Of a DNA stretch of 28,812 nucleotides, positions 15,471 to 23,539 are shown in pieces. Source of the DNA: an uncultured Oscillospiraceae bacterium (GTDB lineage Bacteria; Bacillota; Clostridia; Oscillospirales; Oscillospiraceae); NCBI GenBank assembly GCA_934572325.1, contig CAKTKT010000023.1, positions 1 through 28,812 on the forward strand, written 5' to 3'. Position 1 is the stretch's first letter; every line of letters begins with the position of its first letter. Under the pieces are notes generated by a model, which was given only the letters and a program-made list of their open reading frames with translations, did not search any database and was not told the origin of the DNA. A program made the translations under genes and the position numbers.

Positions 15471-18077
15471 ATGGCGGAATTGACGCCGATGAAGCGGCAG
15501 TACAACGAGATAAAGGAGAGACATCAGGACTGTCTGCTGTTTTTCAGACTGGGCGATTTTTACGAGATGTTCGGCGAGGACGCGCGCCTCGCCGCGCGTG
15601 AGCTCGATCTCGCCCTCACGACGCGCGATCGCGGCGTTGAGGACCCTGAGGCGCGCACACCCATGTGCGGCGTGCCCTACCACAGCGCCGAGGCGTACAT
15701 TGCCCGTCTCATCGCCAAGGGGTACAAGGTCGCCATCTGCGAGCAGACGGAGGACCCCGCGCTCGCCAAGGGGCTGGTGGAGCGGGAGGTCATACGCATC
15801 ATCTCCCCCGGCACGGTCACGGACAGCTCCATGCTCGAGGACGGGCGCAGCAACTACATATGCGCGGTCTACTGCGGACCGGACGGGAGCGGAGCGGCGT
15901 TCTGCGACATTTCCACGGGCGAGTTTTGCTGTGCGGCGTTCTCCGGCGAGGAGGCGGCGGCGCACATCGTCAACGAGCTGGGGCGCTTCGCCCCGCGCGA
16001 GGCGGTGCTGAGCCACGGCGCGGAGGAGGAGCGGGAGATACGCGATTTTCTTCTCAAAAAGCTCGGCGCGCTGCTGGAGACGGGGGAAAGACGCTTTGAG
16101 TATATGCCCGCCGCGGCGCTCGTGTGCCGCCAGTTCGGGTTTGAGAGCATAGACGAGAGCGGCGTGGGCGATATGCCCGCCGCGGTGTGCGCCGCCGGCG
16201 CGCTGCTCTCGTATATCATCGACACGCAGAAATTCGATATTTCGCACATACGCCGTCTGGACGTGTTCTACGGCGGGCGGTTTATGGAGCTGGACTGGGC
16301 GACGCGCAAAAGCCTTGAGCTGACGGAAGCCCTGCGCACCGGCGAGAAGCGCGGCTCGCTTCTCTGGGTGCTCGACAAGACAAAGACCCCCATGGGCGGG
16401 CGTATGCTGCGCACGTGGGTGGAGCGCCCGCTTTTGTCGGCAGTGGCGATAAGGCGCCGCCTTGCCGCGGTGGACGAGCTCGTGCGCGACAACGTCGCGC
16501 GCGGGGAGCTGACGGTGCAGCTAAAGGAGATAAGCGATATGCAGCGGCTCGTGGGGCGCTGCGTGTACGGCACGGCGGGCGCGCGCGATCTCAGGACGCT
16601 CTCAAACTGCGCCGCCGTGCTGCCGAGACTGCGCGAGCTTATGGCGCATTTCACCTCGCAGGAGCTTAAAGGCATCGCCGCGCTCGACACGCTTGACGAC
16701 GTCCGCCGCGAGATCGACCGCGCCATAGACGACGAGCCGCCGTTTTCCGTGCGCGAGGGCGGGTTCATCCGCCGCGGGTACTCGGAGGAGCTCGATCGCC
16801 TGCGCGACGTGCGCGATCACGGGGCGGAGACGGTGTCAAGGCTGGAAGAGCGCGAGCGCGAGCGCACCGGCATAAAAAAGCTCAAGGTCGGCTACAACCG
16901 CGTGTTCGGGTATTATATCGACGTGCCCAAATCCGTGCCCGACGCGAGCATACCGGAGGATTATATACGAAAACAGACGCTCGTTTCCAATGAGCGCTAC
17001 TTCACGCAGGAGCTCAAGGAGCTTGAAAATACGCTGCTCACCTCGCGCGACAGGATAAACCGGCTTGAATTTGACTTCTTCACGGAGCTTCGGCTGAGCG
17101 TCGCGGAGAAGGTGGAGCGCATACAGTCCGCCTCGGACGCCGTGGCGCGGCTGGACGCGCTGTGCTCCCTCGCGGAGACGGCGGTGAAGAACAACTACAC
17201 CATGCCCGAGATCGACGCCTCCCGCGAGCTTACGATTATCGAGGGGCGGCACCCCGTTGTGGAGCAGAGCATGAAGGACGTGCTCTTCGTGCCGAACGAC
17301 GCGCACCTCAACGACACGACTGACCGCGTCGCCATCGTGACGGGTCCGAACATGGCGGGCAAGTCCACCTATATGCGTCAGACGGCGCTGATAGTGCTCA
17401 TGGCGCAGATGGGCTCGTTCGTTCCGGCGAAAAGCGCAACCGTCGGCATCGTGGACCGCGTGTTCACGCGCATCGGCGCGTCGGACGATCTCGCCGCGGG
17501 ACAATCGACGTTCATGGTGGAGATGAACGAGATGGCGGAGATACTCCGCCACGCGACGGGCGCGTCGCTGCTGATCCTCGACGAGATAGGGCGCGGCACC
17601 TCGACCTTCGACGGCATGGCGATCGCGCGGGCGGTGCTGGAATACTGCGCGGACAAGAAAAAGCTCGGCGCAAAGACGATGTTCGCCACGCACTACCACG
17701 AGCTGTCCGCGCTGGAGGGTGAGCTTGCGGGCGTGAAAAACTACAACATCACGGCGAAAAAGCAGGGCGGAACGCTCGTGTTCCTGCGCAAGATCGTCCC
17801 CGGCGCGGCGGACGACAGCTACGGCATCGAGGTGGCAAAGCTCGCGGGGCTGCCGGACGCCGTGATCGCCAAGGCAAAGAGCTATCTCAAGGATCTGGAG
17901 AGCGGCGGGGCGGAGGCGCTCGCTCCGGCGCACGGCGCAGACGGCGGGCAGATGAGCCTTGCCGACGTCGGCGCGGACGAGGTGCGCAAAAGGCTGCGCA
18001 CGACGGATCTCAACACGCTCACGCCCATAGAGGCGATGAATCTCCTCTTTGAGCTGCAAAGAAAGGCGCGCGGATGA
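15471..18077 (+). CDS. mutS: DNA mismatch repair protein MutS
   Basis: An 868-residue mismatch sensor. The mismatch-wedge motif F-Y-E is at residues 30-32 within FRLGDFYEMF. The Walker A GPNMAGKST starts at 625, and the Walker B/signature LLILDEIGRGTSTFDG and ATHYHEL follow. I chose the ATG at 15471 because homologues start MAELTPMKRQY-like; an in-frame ATG at 15402 would lie inside miaB. Its partner MutL is encoded divergently. The final four bases overlap the next gene's start (ATGA), indicating coupling. Confidence 0.96.
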   Translation: MAELTPMKRQYNEIKERHQDCLLFFRLGDFYEMFGEDARLAARELDLALTTRDRGVEDPEARTPMCGVPYHSAEAYIARLIAKGYKVAICEQTEDPALAKGLVEREVIRIISPGTVTDSSMLEDGRSNYICAVYCGPDGSGAAFCDISTGEFCCAAFSGEEAAAHIVNELGRFAPREAVLSHGAEEEREIRDFLLKKLGALLETGERRFEYMPAAALVCRQFGFESIDESGVGDMPAAVCAAGALLSYIIDTQKFDISHIRRLDVFYGGRFMELDWATRKSLELTEALRTGEKRGSLLWVLDKTKTPMGGRMLRTWVERPLLSAVAIRRRLAAVDELVRDNVARGELTVQLKEISDMQRLVGRCVYGTAGARDLRTLSNCAAVLPRLRELMAHFTSQELKGIAALDTLDDVRREIDRAIDDEPPFSVREGGFIRRGYSEELDRLRDVRDHGAETVSRLEERERERTGIKKLKVGYNRVFGYYIDVPKSVPDASIPEDYIRKQTLVSNERYFTQELKELENTLLTSRDRINRLEFDFFTELRLSVAEKVERIQSASDAVARLDALCSLAETAVKNNYTMPEIDASRELTIIEGRHPVVEQSMKDVLFVPNDAHLNDTTDRVAIVTGPNMAGKSTYMRQTALIVLMAQMGSFVPAKSATVGIVDRVFTRIGASDDLAAGQSTFMVEMNEMAEILRHATGASLLILDEIGRGTSTFDGMAIARAVLEYCADKKKLGAKTMFATHYHELSALEGELAGVKNYNITAKKQGGTLVFLRKIVPGAADDSYGIEVAKLAGLPDAVIAKAKSYLKDLESGGAEALAPAHGADGGQMSLADVGADEVRKRLRTTDLNTLTPIEAMNLLFELQRKARG

Positions 18078-18787
18078 TGGACGAGAGGAATGCAAGACCC
18101 GTGCCCGCCCTGCGGGAAAGCGCGCTGACAAGGCGTGAGGCGATATGCGTGCTGGCGTATCTGCCGGTGCACATCGCGCTTCTGCCGCTTTTGCTGGGGC
18201 GGCTGATGGCGGCGGGAGCGCTCACGGAGATACAGGCGAACTTCGCCCTCTACGCCGTGGGCGCGGCATATATGCTCGCCGCCGCGTGGGGCTTTCTCCG
18301 GCGGGATTTCTACACGCTCTGCGACAGACCGTTTTTCACCGTCGTCGAGATCATATACAGCTACGCCCTTATGCTGCTGTTCAACTTCTTCGTCGGGCTT
18401 ATCCTCAACGCGGCGAGGTTTGCGGACAACCCCAACAACACCGCCGTGGCGGCGCTGGCAAAGGAGGGCTTCGGCACGGTGGTGGCGATGGCGGTGTTCC
18501 TCGCCCCGATAGTGGAGGAGCTTATGTTCCGCGCGGGCGTTTTCGCCCTGCTGCGCCGCCGCAGCCGCATTGCGGCATACGCGGTGAGCATGGCGCTCTT
18601 CTCGCTCTACCACGTGTGGGGCTACGCCCTGAGCGACGGGCGCTACTGGCTGTATATTTTGCAGTATCTGCCGGTGTCGTGGCTGCTCGCGCGGCTCTAT
18701 GAGCGCACGGACAGCCTTTGGAGCAGCATATTTTTCCATATGCTCGTCAACGGCGTCTCCGTAAAGGCGCTTTCCATGCTGGGGTGA
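18074..18787 (+). CDS. CPBP family intramembrane metalloprotease (CAAX/Abi)
   Basis: A 237-residue protein with about six to seven membrane spans. The CPBP motifs are present: EELMFR at 148-153, His180 in LYHVWGY and His222 in FFHMLVNG, the expected metal-binding glutamates and histidines. Members act as CAAX-type prenyl proteases in eukaryotes and, in bacteria, in bacteriocin self-immunity or membrane protein processing; the substrate here is unknown. Its start overlaps the mutS stop by four bases and trmO follows after four bases, so it is embedded in the operon. Confidence 0.85.
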   Translation: MMDERNARPVPALRESALTRREAICVLAYLPVHIALLPLLLGRLMAAGALTEIQANFALYAVGAAYMLAAAWGFLRRDFYTLCDRPFFTVVEIIYSYALMLLFNFFVGLILNAARFADNPNNTAVAALAKEGFGTVVAMAVFLAPIVEELMFRAGVFALLRRRSRIAAYAVSMALFSLYHVWGYALSDGRYWLYILQYLPVSWLLARLYERTDSLWSSIFFHMLVNGVSVKALSMLG

Positions 18788-18791
18788 GACG

Positions 18792-19472
18792 ATGGCGGAC
18801 ACGTTCACGATAGAGCCGATAGCGCGCATAGAGAGCGACTTTGCCGGAAAATTCGGCATCCCGCGGCAGGCGGGGCTCGTCAACGCGCTGGAGGCGAGGA
18901 TAGTTTTTGAAAAAAAGTACCGCAGTGCCGACGCGCTGCGCGGGATAGAGGGGTATTCGCACCTGTGGCTAATCTGGCAGTTCTCGGCGAATCTGCGCGA
19001 GGGCTGGTCGCCCACGGTGCGCCCGCCGAGGCTCGGCGGGAACGAGCGCATGGGCGTTTTCGCCACGCGCTCGCCGTTTCGCCCGAACGCGCTGGGGCTG
19101 AGCTGTGTGCGCCTTGTGCGCGTCGAGAATGACCCAAGGCGCGGCGGCACGCTCATCGTCGCGGGGGCGGATCTCATGGACGGCACGCCCATCTTCGACA
19201 TAAAGCCCTATGTCGCCTATGCCGACGCGCATCCGGACGCGCGCTCCGGCTTTGCCGCCGCGCCGCCCGCCGCGATCGACGTGGTCATCCCGCCGGCGCT
19301 GCTCGCGCGTGTGCCGGAGGGGAAGCGCGAGGCGCTTCGCGGCGTGCTCGCGGGCGATCCGCGCCCTCAGTATCAGCACGACGAAAAGCGCGTGTACGCC
19401 ATGGACTTTGCCGGACTCAATATAAAATTCACCGTCAGCGGGGATAAGCTGACGGTGGTGGGGATAGCTTAG
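18792..19472 (+). CDS. trmO: tRNA (N6-threonylcarbamoyladenosine(37)-N6)-methyltransferase TrmO
   Basis: A 226-residue protein of the TrmO (YaeB/TsaA, formerly VirR-like) family, which uses SAM to methylate t6A37 to m6t6A in tRNA-Thr. Visible family features are the N-terminal beta-barrel PIARIESDFAGKFGIPRQ, YSHLWLIWQFS, RMGVFATRSPFRPNALGLSCVRL and GADLMDGTPIFDIKPYVAYAD (DGTPxxDIKPY signature). It is the last gene of the miaB unit and the third A37 modification gene of the window. The family call is firm; the exact substrate tRNA is inferred. Confidence 0.93.
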   Translation: MADTFTIEPIARIESDFAGKFGIPRQAGLVNALEARIVFEKKYRSADALRGIEGYSHLWLIWQFSANLREGWSPTVRPPRLGGNERMGVFATRSPFRPNALGLSCVRLVRVENDPRRGGTLIVAGADLMDGTPIFDIKPYVAYADAHPDARSGFAAAPPAAIDVVIPPALLARVPEGKREALRGVLAGDPRPQYQHDEKRVYAMDFAGLNIKFTVSGDKLTVVGIA

Positions 19473-19514
19473 GTCAGTGGTTAGTGATTAGTGGTTAGTG
19501 GTCAGTGATCAGCG
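19473..19514 (+). repeat. Six-copy heptanucleotide tandem repeat
   Basis: Directly after the trmO stop come six 7-base units in register: GTCAGTG, GTTAGTG, ATTAGTG, GTTAGTG, GTCAGTG, ATCAGCG (consensus RTYAGTG). The last unit runs into the left arm of the terminator. Such heptamer runs are known as intergenic short tandem repeats in several bacterial groups. Confidence 0.9.
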
Positions 19515-19544
19515 CCGCTCCCGAGGAGACGGGGGCGGCGCTTT
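19511..19544 (+). terminator. Terminator of the miaB-mutS-trmO unit
   Basis: AGCGCCGCTCCCG (19511-19523) pairs with CGGGGGCGGCGCT (19530-19542), 13 pairs with one G-U, loop AGGAGA, followed by a short T run. It overlaps the last heptamer repeat. Confidence 0.75.
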
Positions 19545-19581
19545 CGCATATGACCTCATCTAAAGGTGCAAGTAAACCCTT

Positions 19582-20448
19582 TTACAGCCGTTCAAAGCCG
19601 TCGTTGGGCTGCTCGCGCTCGGGCTTGGGGCGGCGGTGGAAGTTCGTGATGAGCACCCAGTTGTACATCACCAGCATCATCGCCGACGCGAAGTACATAA
19701 GCTGCATCCCTATATAGCGCTCGTCCGCGATGACCATGATGTCCACCGCGGCGGCGAGCATACCGAAAAACATACTGCGCCATGCGTTCGGCGCGCCGAA
19801 CACCCAGCCCGCCGCGCGGAAAAAAGCAATCATGGAGAGGATGATCGCCGCCGCCTCGGGGGCGTACTCCCACACGACGGGGTTGATGGAGTTGACCTTG
19901 TAGAGCACCACGAGCCACACGCAGAAAAAGAGTATGGGGATGAACATCAGAAAGCACACGGTTCTGACTGCGGTGGCGTGGGGTCTGTTCGCCGCGGCGA
20001 GCACCAGCGGGAACGCCAGACCGTCCAGCACGCCCACGAGCGCCAGCACGCGAATAAAGTCCGCGTTTTTATCCGTCTCGGAGCTGACGAGCAGCAGCAG
20101 CGAGCCGGCGAGCATTATCCCGCCGATGAGCCAGCGGATCGCGGCATAGAGCTTGCCGGGGTTATAGAAGGCGTCGAAAAAGTCGTCCGACACGAACCAG
20201 CGGTCGGCGCGGAAGCGATCGACAAAGCGCAGGAAAATATACCCCGCGATAAAAATCATCAGCGGCACGAGGAGGTTGAAAAGGCTCCTGTCCACAAGCC
20301 CCTCGTCGTTGAACGCGAGCATCGTCTGAAGCCAGCGGATGAACACGCTGAACGCGCCCGCGCCGCAGACGTAGCAGGTTATCTCAAGCGCCTTCTTCTG
20401 AAGCGATATGCGCTGGCGTATCTCGTCGTCGGTGAATTGTCTTGGCAT
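19582..20448 (-). CDS. Multi-pass membrane protein, function unknown
   Basis: A protein of about 288 residues with roughly seven to eight hydrophobic segments and a charged N-terminus (MPRQFTDDEIRQRISLQKKALE). A charged loop (RFVDRFRADRWFVSDDFFDAFYNPGK) follows the second span, and a basic/acidic C-terminal tail (HRRPKPEREQPNDGFERL) is probably cytoplasmic. I prefer the ATG at 20448: the GAGG SD is 11 bases upstream, and the predicted transcription start at about 20465 leaves almost no leader for an in-frame ATG at 20457. It is a single-gene unit convergent with trmO and divergent from spoIID. I do not recognise the family. Confidence 0.8.
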   Translation of the reverse strand: MPRQFTDDEIRQRISLQKKALEITCYVCGAGAFSVFIRWLQTMLAFNDEGLVDRSLFNLLVPLMIFIAGYIFLRFVDRFRADRWFVSDDFFDAFYNPGKLYAAIRWLIGGIMLAGSLLLLVSSETDKNADFIRVLALVGVLDGLAFPLVLAAANRPHATAVRTVCFLMFIPILFFCVWLVVLYKVNSINPVVWEYAPEAAAIILSMIAFFRAAGWVFGAPNAWRSMFFGMLAAAVDIMVIADERYIGMQLMYFASAMMLVMYNWVLITNFHRRPKPEREQPNDGFERL

Positions 20449-20471
20449 ATTCCGCATTACCTCGCAGTAAT

Positions 20472-20499
20472 ATTATATATGAGATCGGTTTAGAATCAA
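20472..20499 (-). promoter_or_regulatory. Promoter for the unknown membrane protein
   Basis: On the minus strand TTGATT (20499-20494) and TATAAT (20477-20472) with 16-base spacing, which predicts a start near 20465 and a very short 5' leader. I could not identify a convincing promoter for spoIID on the opposite strand. Sporulation-sigma (sigma-E) control is expected from the family but is not readable here. Confidence 0.6.
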
Positions 20500-20572
20500 T
20501 ATCATAACGCAGATATTTTATACTCATTTGCCCGAAACGTCAAGTATACTGTACGACAGGAGAAACCGCCGA

Positions 20573-21568
20573 ATGAAGAAGATACTCATCGTCTGCTACA
20601 CCGCGCTCGCGCTCGCGTTCGCCGCGCCGCTGTTTCTGCGCGGCGCACCCGAAGAGAACGCCGCCGCGCCCGCCGCCGCGCAGGGCGCGGCTTTGCCCGC
20701 TGCGCCCTCGGACGAGCCGGAGGCGCGGCGCGAGGTCAAGGAGAGCGTCCGCGTGCTCGTGGGGGATGAGGTGCGGACCATGGACATGACGGATTATCTG
20801 ACCGGCGTGCTCGCGGCGGAGATGCCCGCGAGCTTTGAGGAGGAGGCGCTGCGCGCCCAGGCGGTCGCCGCGCGCAGCTACACGCTCTACTGCGCCGCCG
20901 CGCACCGCCACGCCGCCGCCGAGGTCTGCGCCGACAGCGGCTGCTGTCAGGCGTGGCTGGACGACGACGCCATGCACGCGCGGCTGGGCGGCGACTATGA
21001 CCGCTGCGCCGCGAAGCTCCGCCGCGCCGTGGAGACGACGGCGGGGGAATACCTCACCTACGAGGGCGCGCCGGTGTTCGCGGCGTTCCATTCGTCCTCC
21101 GCCGGAGCGACGGAGGACAGCGGCAGGGTGTGGAACGCCGTGCCGTATCTTATCAGCGTGCCCTCGCCGGAGAGCGCCGACACCGTTCCCGGGTACGTCA
21201 GCACCGTGGAGGTCGCGCCGCTGGATCTGCGCGACAGCATACTCTCCCTCTGTCCGGACGCGGACTTCACCGGCGACGCGCCGACATGGCTCGGCGCGAC
21301 ACGCCGCGACGCGAGCGGGCGGGTGGAGTGCGTCACGCTCGGCGGGCGGGATATAGCGGGCACGAAGCTCCGCTCGCTCTTCGCCCTGCGCTCCACGGCG
21401 TTCACGCTTGAGTACACGGGCGGGGCGTTCCGCTTCACGGTGACGGGCTTCGGACACGGCGTGGGCATGAGCCAATACGGCGCGAACGTCCTCGCGCTAA
21501 GCGGCGCGGACTACCGCGAGATACTCGCGCACTATTACCCCGGCACAACACTCGCCTCGGGTGAATAG
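20573..21568 (+). CDS. spoIID: Stage II sporulation protein D (SpoIID/LytB domain)
   Basis: A 331-residue protein with an N-terminal signal anchor (MKKILIVCYTALALAFAAPLFL), an Ala/Pro-rich linker and a SpoIID domain. SpoIID is a lytic transglycosylase of the DMP engulfment machinery in the mother cell. The catalytic region is GVLAAEMP, followed by ALRAQAVAARSYTLY. VCADSGCCQAW matches the Cys-containing substrate/zinc segment, and the C-terminal GFGHGVGMSQYGA is diagnostic. AGGAG lies ten bases upstream of the chosen ATG. It is followed by dpaA and dpaB in the same direction. Together with them it shows that the organism is, or descends from, an endospore former. Confidence 0.93.
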   Translation: MKKILIVCYTALALAFAAPLFLRGAPEENAAAPAAAQGAALPAAPSDEPEARREVKESVRVLVGDEVRTMDMTDYLTGVLAAEMPASFEEEALRAQAVAARSYTLYCAAAHRHAAAEVCADSGCCQAWLDDDAMHARLGGDYDRCAAKLRRAVETTAGEYLTYEGAPVFAAFHSSSAGATEDSGRVWNAVPYLISVPSPESADTVPGYVSTVEVAPLDLRDSILSLCPDADFTGDAPTWLGATRRDASGRVECVTLGGRDIAGTKLRSLFALRSTAFTLEYTGGAFRFTVTGFGHGVGMSQYGANVLALSGADYREILAHYYPGTTLASGE

Positions 21569-21593
21569 AATGAGCCATGGAGGTGGTGCAGGT

Positions 21594-22466
21594 GTGAAAT
21601 ATGCCATTGTGGGCGGCGACGCGCGCTCGGCGCTGCTCGCGGCGATGCTGGCGCAGGACGGACAGCGCGTGTGTACCTTCGCCCTTGAAAAGGCGGATGT
21701 GGGCGAGGCGGTCAAGACCGGATGCCTGCAGGGCTGCGTGTACGGGGCGGACTGCGTGGTGCTGCCCGTTCCGGCGGAGAGCGGCGGACTGCTCAACACA
21801 CCCTTGAGCGACAACGTCCTGCGCATGGGCGAGGTCATGGGCGCGCTCTGGACGGGACAGATACTCATTGCCGGACGGCTGAGCGACGCCTCCGCCGCGC
21901 TGGGTCTGCGCGCGGGGGTACATATGGAGGACGTGATGCTCCGTCCGGAGTTCGTGATGGGCAACGCGGCGCTGACCGCGGAGTGCGCCGTCGCCCGTCT
22001 CATCGACGAGAGCGACCGTGCGCTCATGGACAGCGCGGTGCTCGTGTGCGGCTGGGGAAGGATAGGGCGGCTGCTCGCTCTGCGTCTCGCGGCGCTCGGC
22101 GCGGCGGTGACTGTCGCGGCTCGCTCGCGCACGGCGCGCGCGGAGGCGGCGGCGCTGGGGCTGGGCAGCGTGGACTACGCCCTTTTGGAGACGGAGCTGG
22201 GCGCGTTCGACTTCGTGGTGAACACCGTGCCCGCGCGCGTGCTGACGGACGCGATGCTGTGCATGGCGGCGGAGGGCGCGCTCTTTCTGGAGCTGGCTTC
22301 CCCGCCGGGCGGGTTTGACAGGACGCTCGCGGAGAATATCGGGCTGCACGTCGTCGCCGCGCCCGGGCTGCCGGGGAGGTACGCGCCGCGCAGCGCCGCC
22401 GCGCTCATCAGGGGCGCGATCCGCGACGTGCTGAGGGAGCAGTATGACGATGACGAGGAGGAGTAG
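21594..22466 (+). CDS. dpaA: Dipicolinate synthase subunit A
   Basis: A 290-residue protein matching SpoVFA/DpaA in length and layout. An N-terminal segment KYAIVGGDARSALLAAML precedes a Rossmann dinucleotide site LVCGWGRIGRLLA near residue 158, followed by FDFVVNTVPA, ELASPPGG and APGLPGRYAP. With DpaB it makes dipicolinic acid from the lysine-pathway intermediate dihydroxytetrahydrodipicolinate for the spore core. I chose GTG at 21594 because GGAGG lies ten bases upstream; an ATG at 21561 would overlap the end of spoIID. dpaB begins three bases after the stop. Confidence 0.93.
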   Translation: MKYAIVGGDARSALLAAMLAQDGQRVCTFALEKADVGEAVKTGCLQGCVYGADCVVLPVPAESGGLLNTPLSDNVLRMGEVMGALWTGQILIAGRLSDASAALGLRAGVHMEDVMLRPEFVMGNAALTAECAVARLIDESDRALMDSAVLVCGWGRIGRLLALRLAALGAAVTVAARSRTARAEAAALGLGSVDYALLETELGAFDFVVNTVPARVLTDAMLCMAAEGALFLELASPPGGFDRTLAENIGLHVVAAPGLPGRYAPRSAAALIRGAIRDVLREQYDDDEEE

Positions 22467-22469
22467 CGT

Positions 22470-23042
22470 ATGAATGACAAAAAGCGTCTGGGGCTCGCAC
22501 TGTGCGGGTCGTACTGCACGTATGATAAGCTCTTCGCCGCGGCGGAGCGCCTGCGCGAGAGCTATGAGCTGATCCCAATCATGAGCGAGACCGCCGCCGA
22601 GACGGACACACGCTTCGGCGCGGCGAGCGTGAACATCCGCCGCCTTACGGAGCTGTGCGGGCGCGAGGTCATAACGACCGTCGCCGATGCCGAGCCGCTG
22701 GGACCGGCAAGACCGCTCGACGCGCTTTTGATAGCGCCGTGTACGGGCAACACCCTTGCCAAGCTCGCCCACGGGATAACGGACAGCGCCGTCACCATGG
22801 CGGCGAAGGCGCATCTGCGCAACGCCCGCCCGCTCGTCATCGCGTTCTCCACGAACGACGGGCTCTCCGGCTCGGCGGAGAACATCGCGCGGCTTCTGAA
22901 CCGAAAGAACGTCTACTTCGTGCCCTTCGGGCAGGATGATCCGGCGAAAAAGCCGCGCTCCCTGCAATCGGACTTCACGCTCCTTGCGGACACGGTGGAC
23001 GCCGCCCTGCGCGGCTGGCAGATACAGCCGATACTGAAGTAA
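22470..23042 (+). CDS. dpaB: Dipicolinate synthase subunit B
   Basis: A 190-residue flavoprotein-like protein of the SpoVFB/DpaB family. The features are the N-terminal LGLALCGSYCTYDKLF, PIMSETA, the central LLIAPCTGNTLAKLAHGITD (phosphate/flavin-binding loop of the HFCD fold) and NVYFVPFGQDDPAKKP. It is the second subunit of dipicolinate synthase. It is separated from dpaA by three bases and preceded by GGAGGAG, so it is co-translated with its partner. Confidence 0.94.
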   Translation: MNDKKRLGLALCGSYCTYDKLFAAAERLRESYELIPIMSETAAETDTRFGAASVNIRRLTELCGREVITTVADAEPLGPARPLDALLIAPCTGNTLAKLAHGITDSAVTMAAKAHLRNARPLVIAFSTNDGLSGSAENIARLLNRKNVYFVPFGQDDPAKKPRSLQSDFTLLADTVDAALRGWQIQPILK

Positions 23043-23048
23043 TGGGCA

Positions 23049-23078
23049 TTGCGCGGACCGCCTGCGGTATGGTATAAT
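23049..23078 (+). promoter_or_regulatory. Putative promoter for the 113-residue protein
   Basis: TATAAT (23073-23078) with a partly matching TTGCGC (23049-23054) at 18-base spacing, 38 bases before the ATG at 23117. Confidence 0.5.
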
Positions 23079-23116
23079 CTCCTGAAAGAGAATCCACTCA
23101 TGAAAGGGGCGCGGAC

Positions 23117-23458
23117 ATGGTCGAGTCAAAGATATACATAGGGCTGAACGACCTGACGACAAATACACAGCTCTTTGAAAACGAGAAGTATATCCGGGTG
23201 CTCCGCAATGTGTGCTATTCGTACAAGGCGCCGTTTTCCTTCACCGTGCAGGAGGGCGGATATATTTACGAGAGCGGGGAATACGCGCAGGAAACAAGTC
23301 TGGTGCTTACGCTTATCGATGTTGAAAAGGACGTTGTAAACGACATTGCCAAGGATCTCTGCGCGTTCTTCCGGCAGGAGTCCGTCCTCGTCACCGAAAA
23401 TCAGATACGGGCATATTCCGTTCGGGAAACGCTGGATTACGGCGGCGAGCCCGATTAA
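23117..23458 (+). CDS. Conserved-looking small protein, function unknown
   Basis: A 113-residue soluble acidic protein. KIYIGLNDLTTNTQLFENEKY begins it, then FSFTVQEGGYIYESGEYAQETSLVLTLIDV, and it ends FFRQESVLVTENQIRAYSV. The alternating hydrophobic pattern suggests an alpha/beta fold with antiparallel strands. The pattern 'Y-I-G-L-N-D ... G-G-Y ... E-x-S-L-V-L-x-L-I-D ... F-x-Q-E-S-V-L-V-T' recalls the DUF3574 type of small proteins, but I cannot confirm that. AAAGGGG lies seven bases before the ATG and it has its own promoter and terminator, so it is a stand-alone gene. Its lower GC compared with neighbours may indicate a different history. Confidence 0.75.
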   Translation: MVESKIYIGLNDLTTNTQLFENEKYIRVLRNVCYSYKAPFSFTVQEGGYIYESGEYAQETSLVLTLIDVEKDVVNDIAKDLCAFFRQESVLVTENQIRAYSVRETLDYGGEPD

Positions 23459-23480
23459 ACGACGGATTTAGATAAAAAGG

Positions 23481-23510
23481 GAAACGGCATGACCTCGGTC
23501 ATGCCGTTTC
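23481..23510 (+). terminator. Hairpin after the 113-residue protein
   Basis: GAAACGGCATGAC (23481-23493) pairs perfectly with GTCATGCCGTTTC (23498-23510) around CTCG. It is followed by only a weak T content, so it is a terminator or an mRNA 3'-end hairpin. Confidence 0.6.
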
Positions 23511-23539
23511 TGCCTGTCAAAAAAACTATACACTGAAGC

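Noticed and set aside
18074..18787. Phage-resistance (Abi) gene
   Set aside because: The CPBP family name is historical. The gene lies inside a housekeeping operon with no defence neighbours.
21435..23168. Minus-strand open frame of ~580 codons opposite dpaA/dpaB
   Set aside because: Shadow of the dipicolinate synthase genes.
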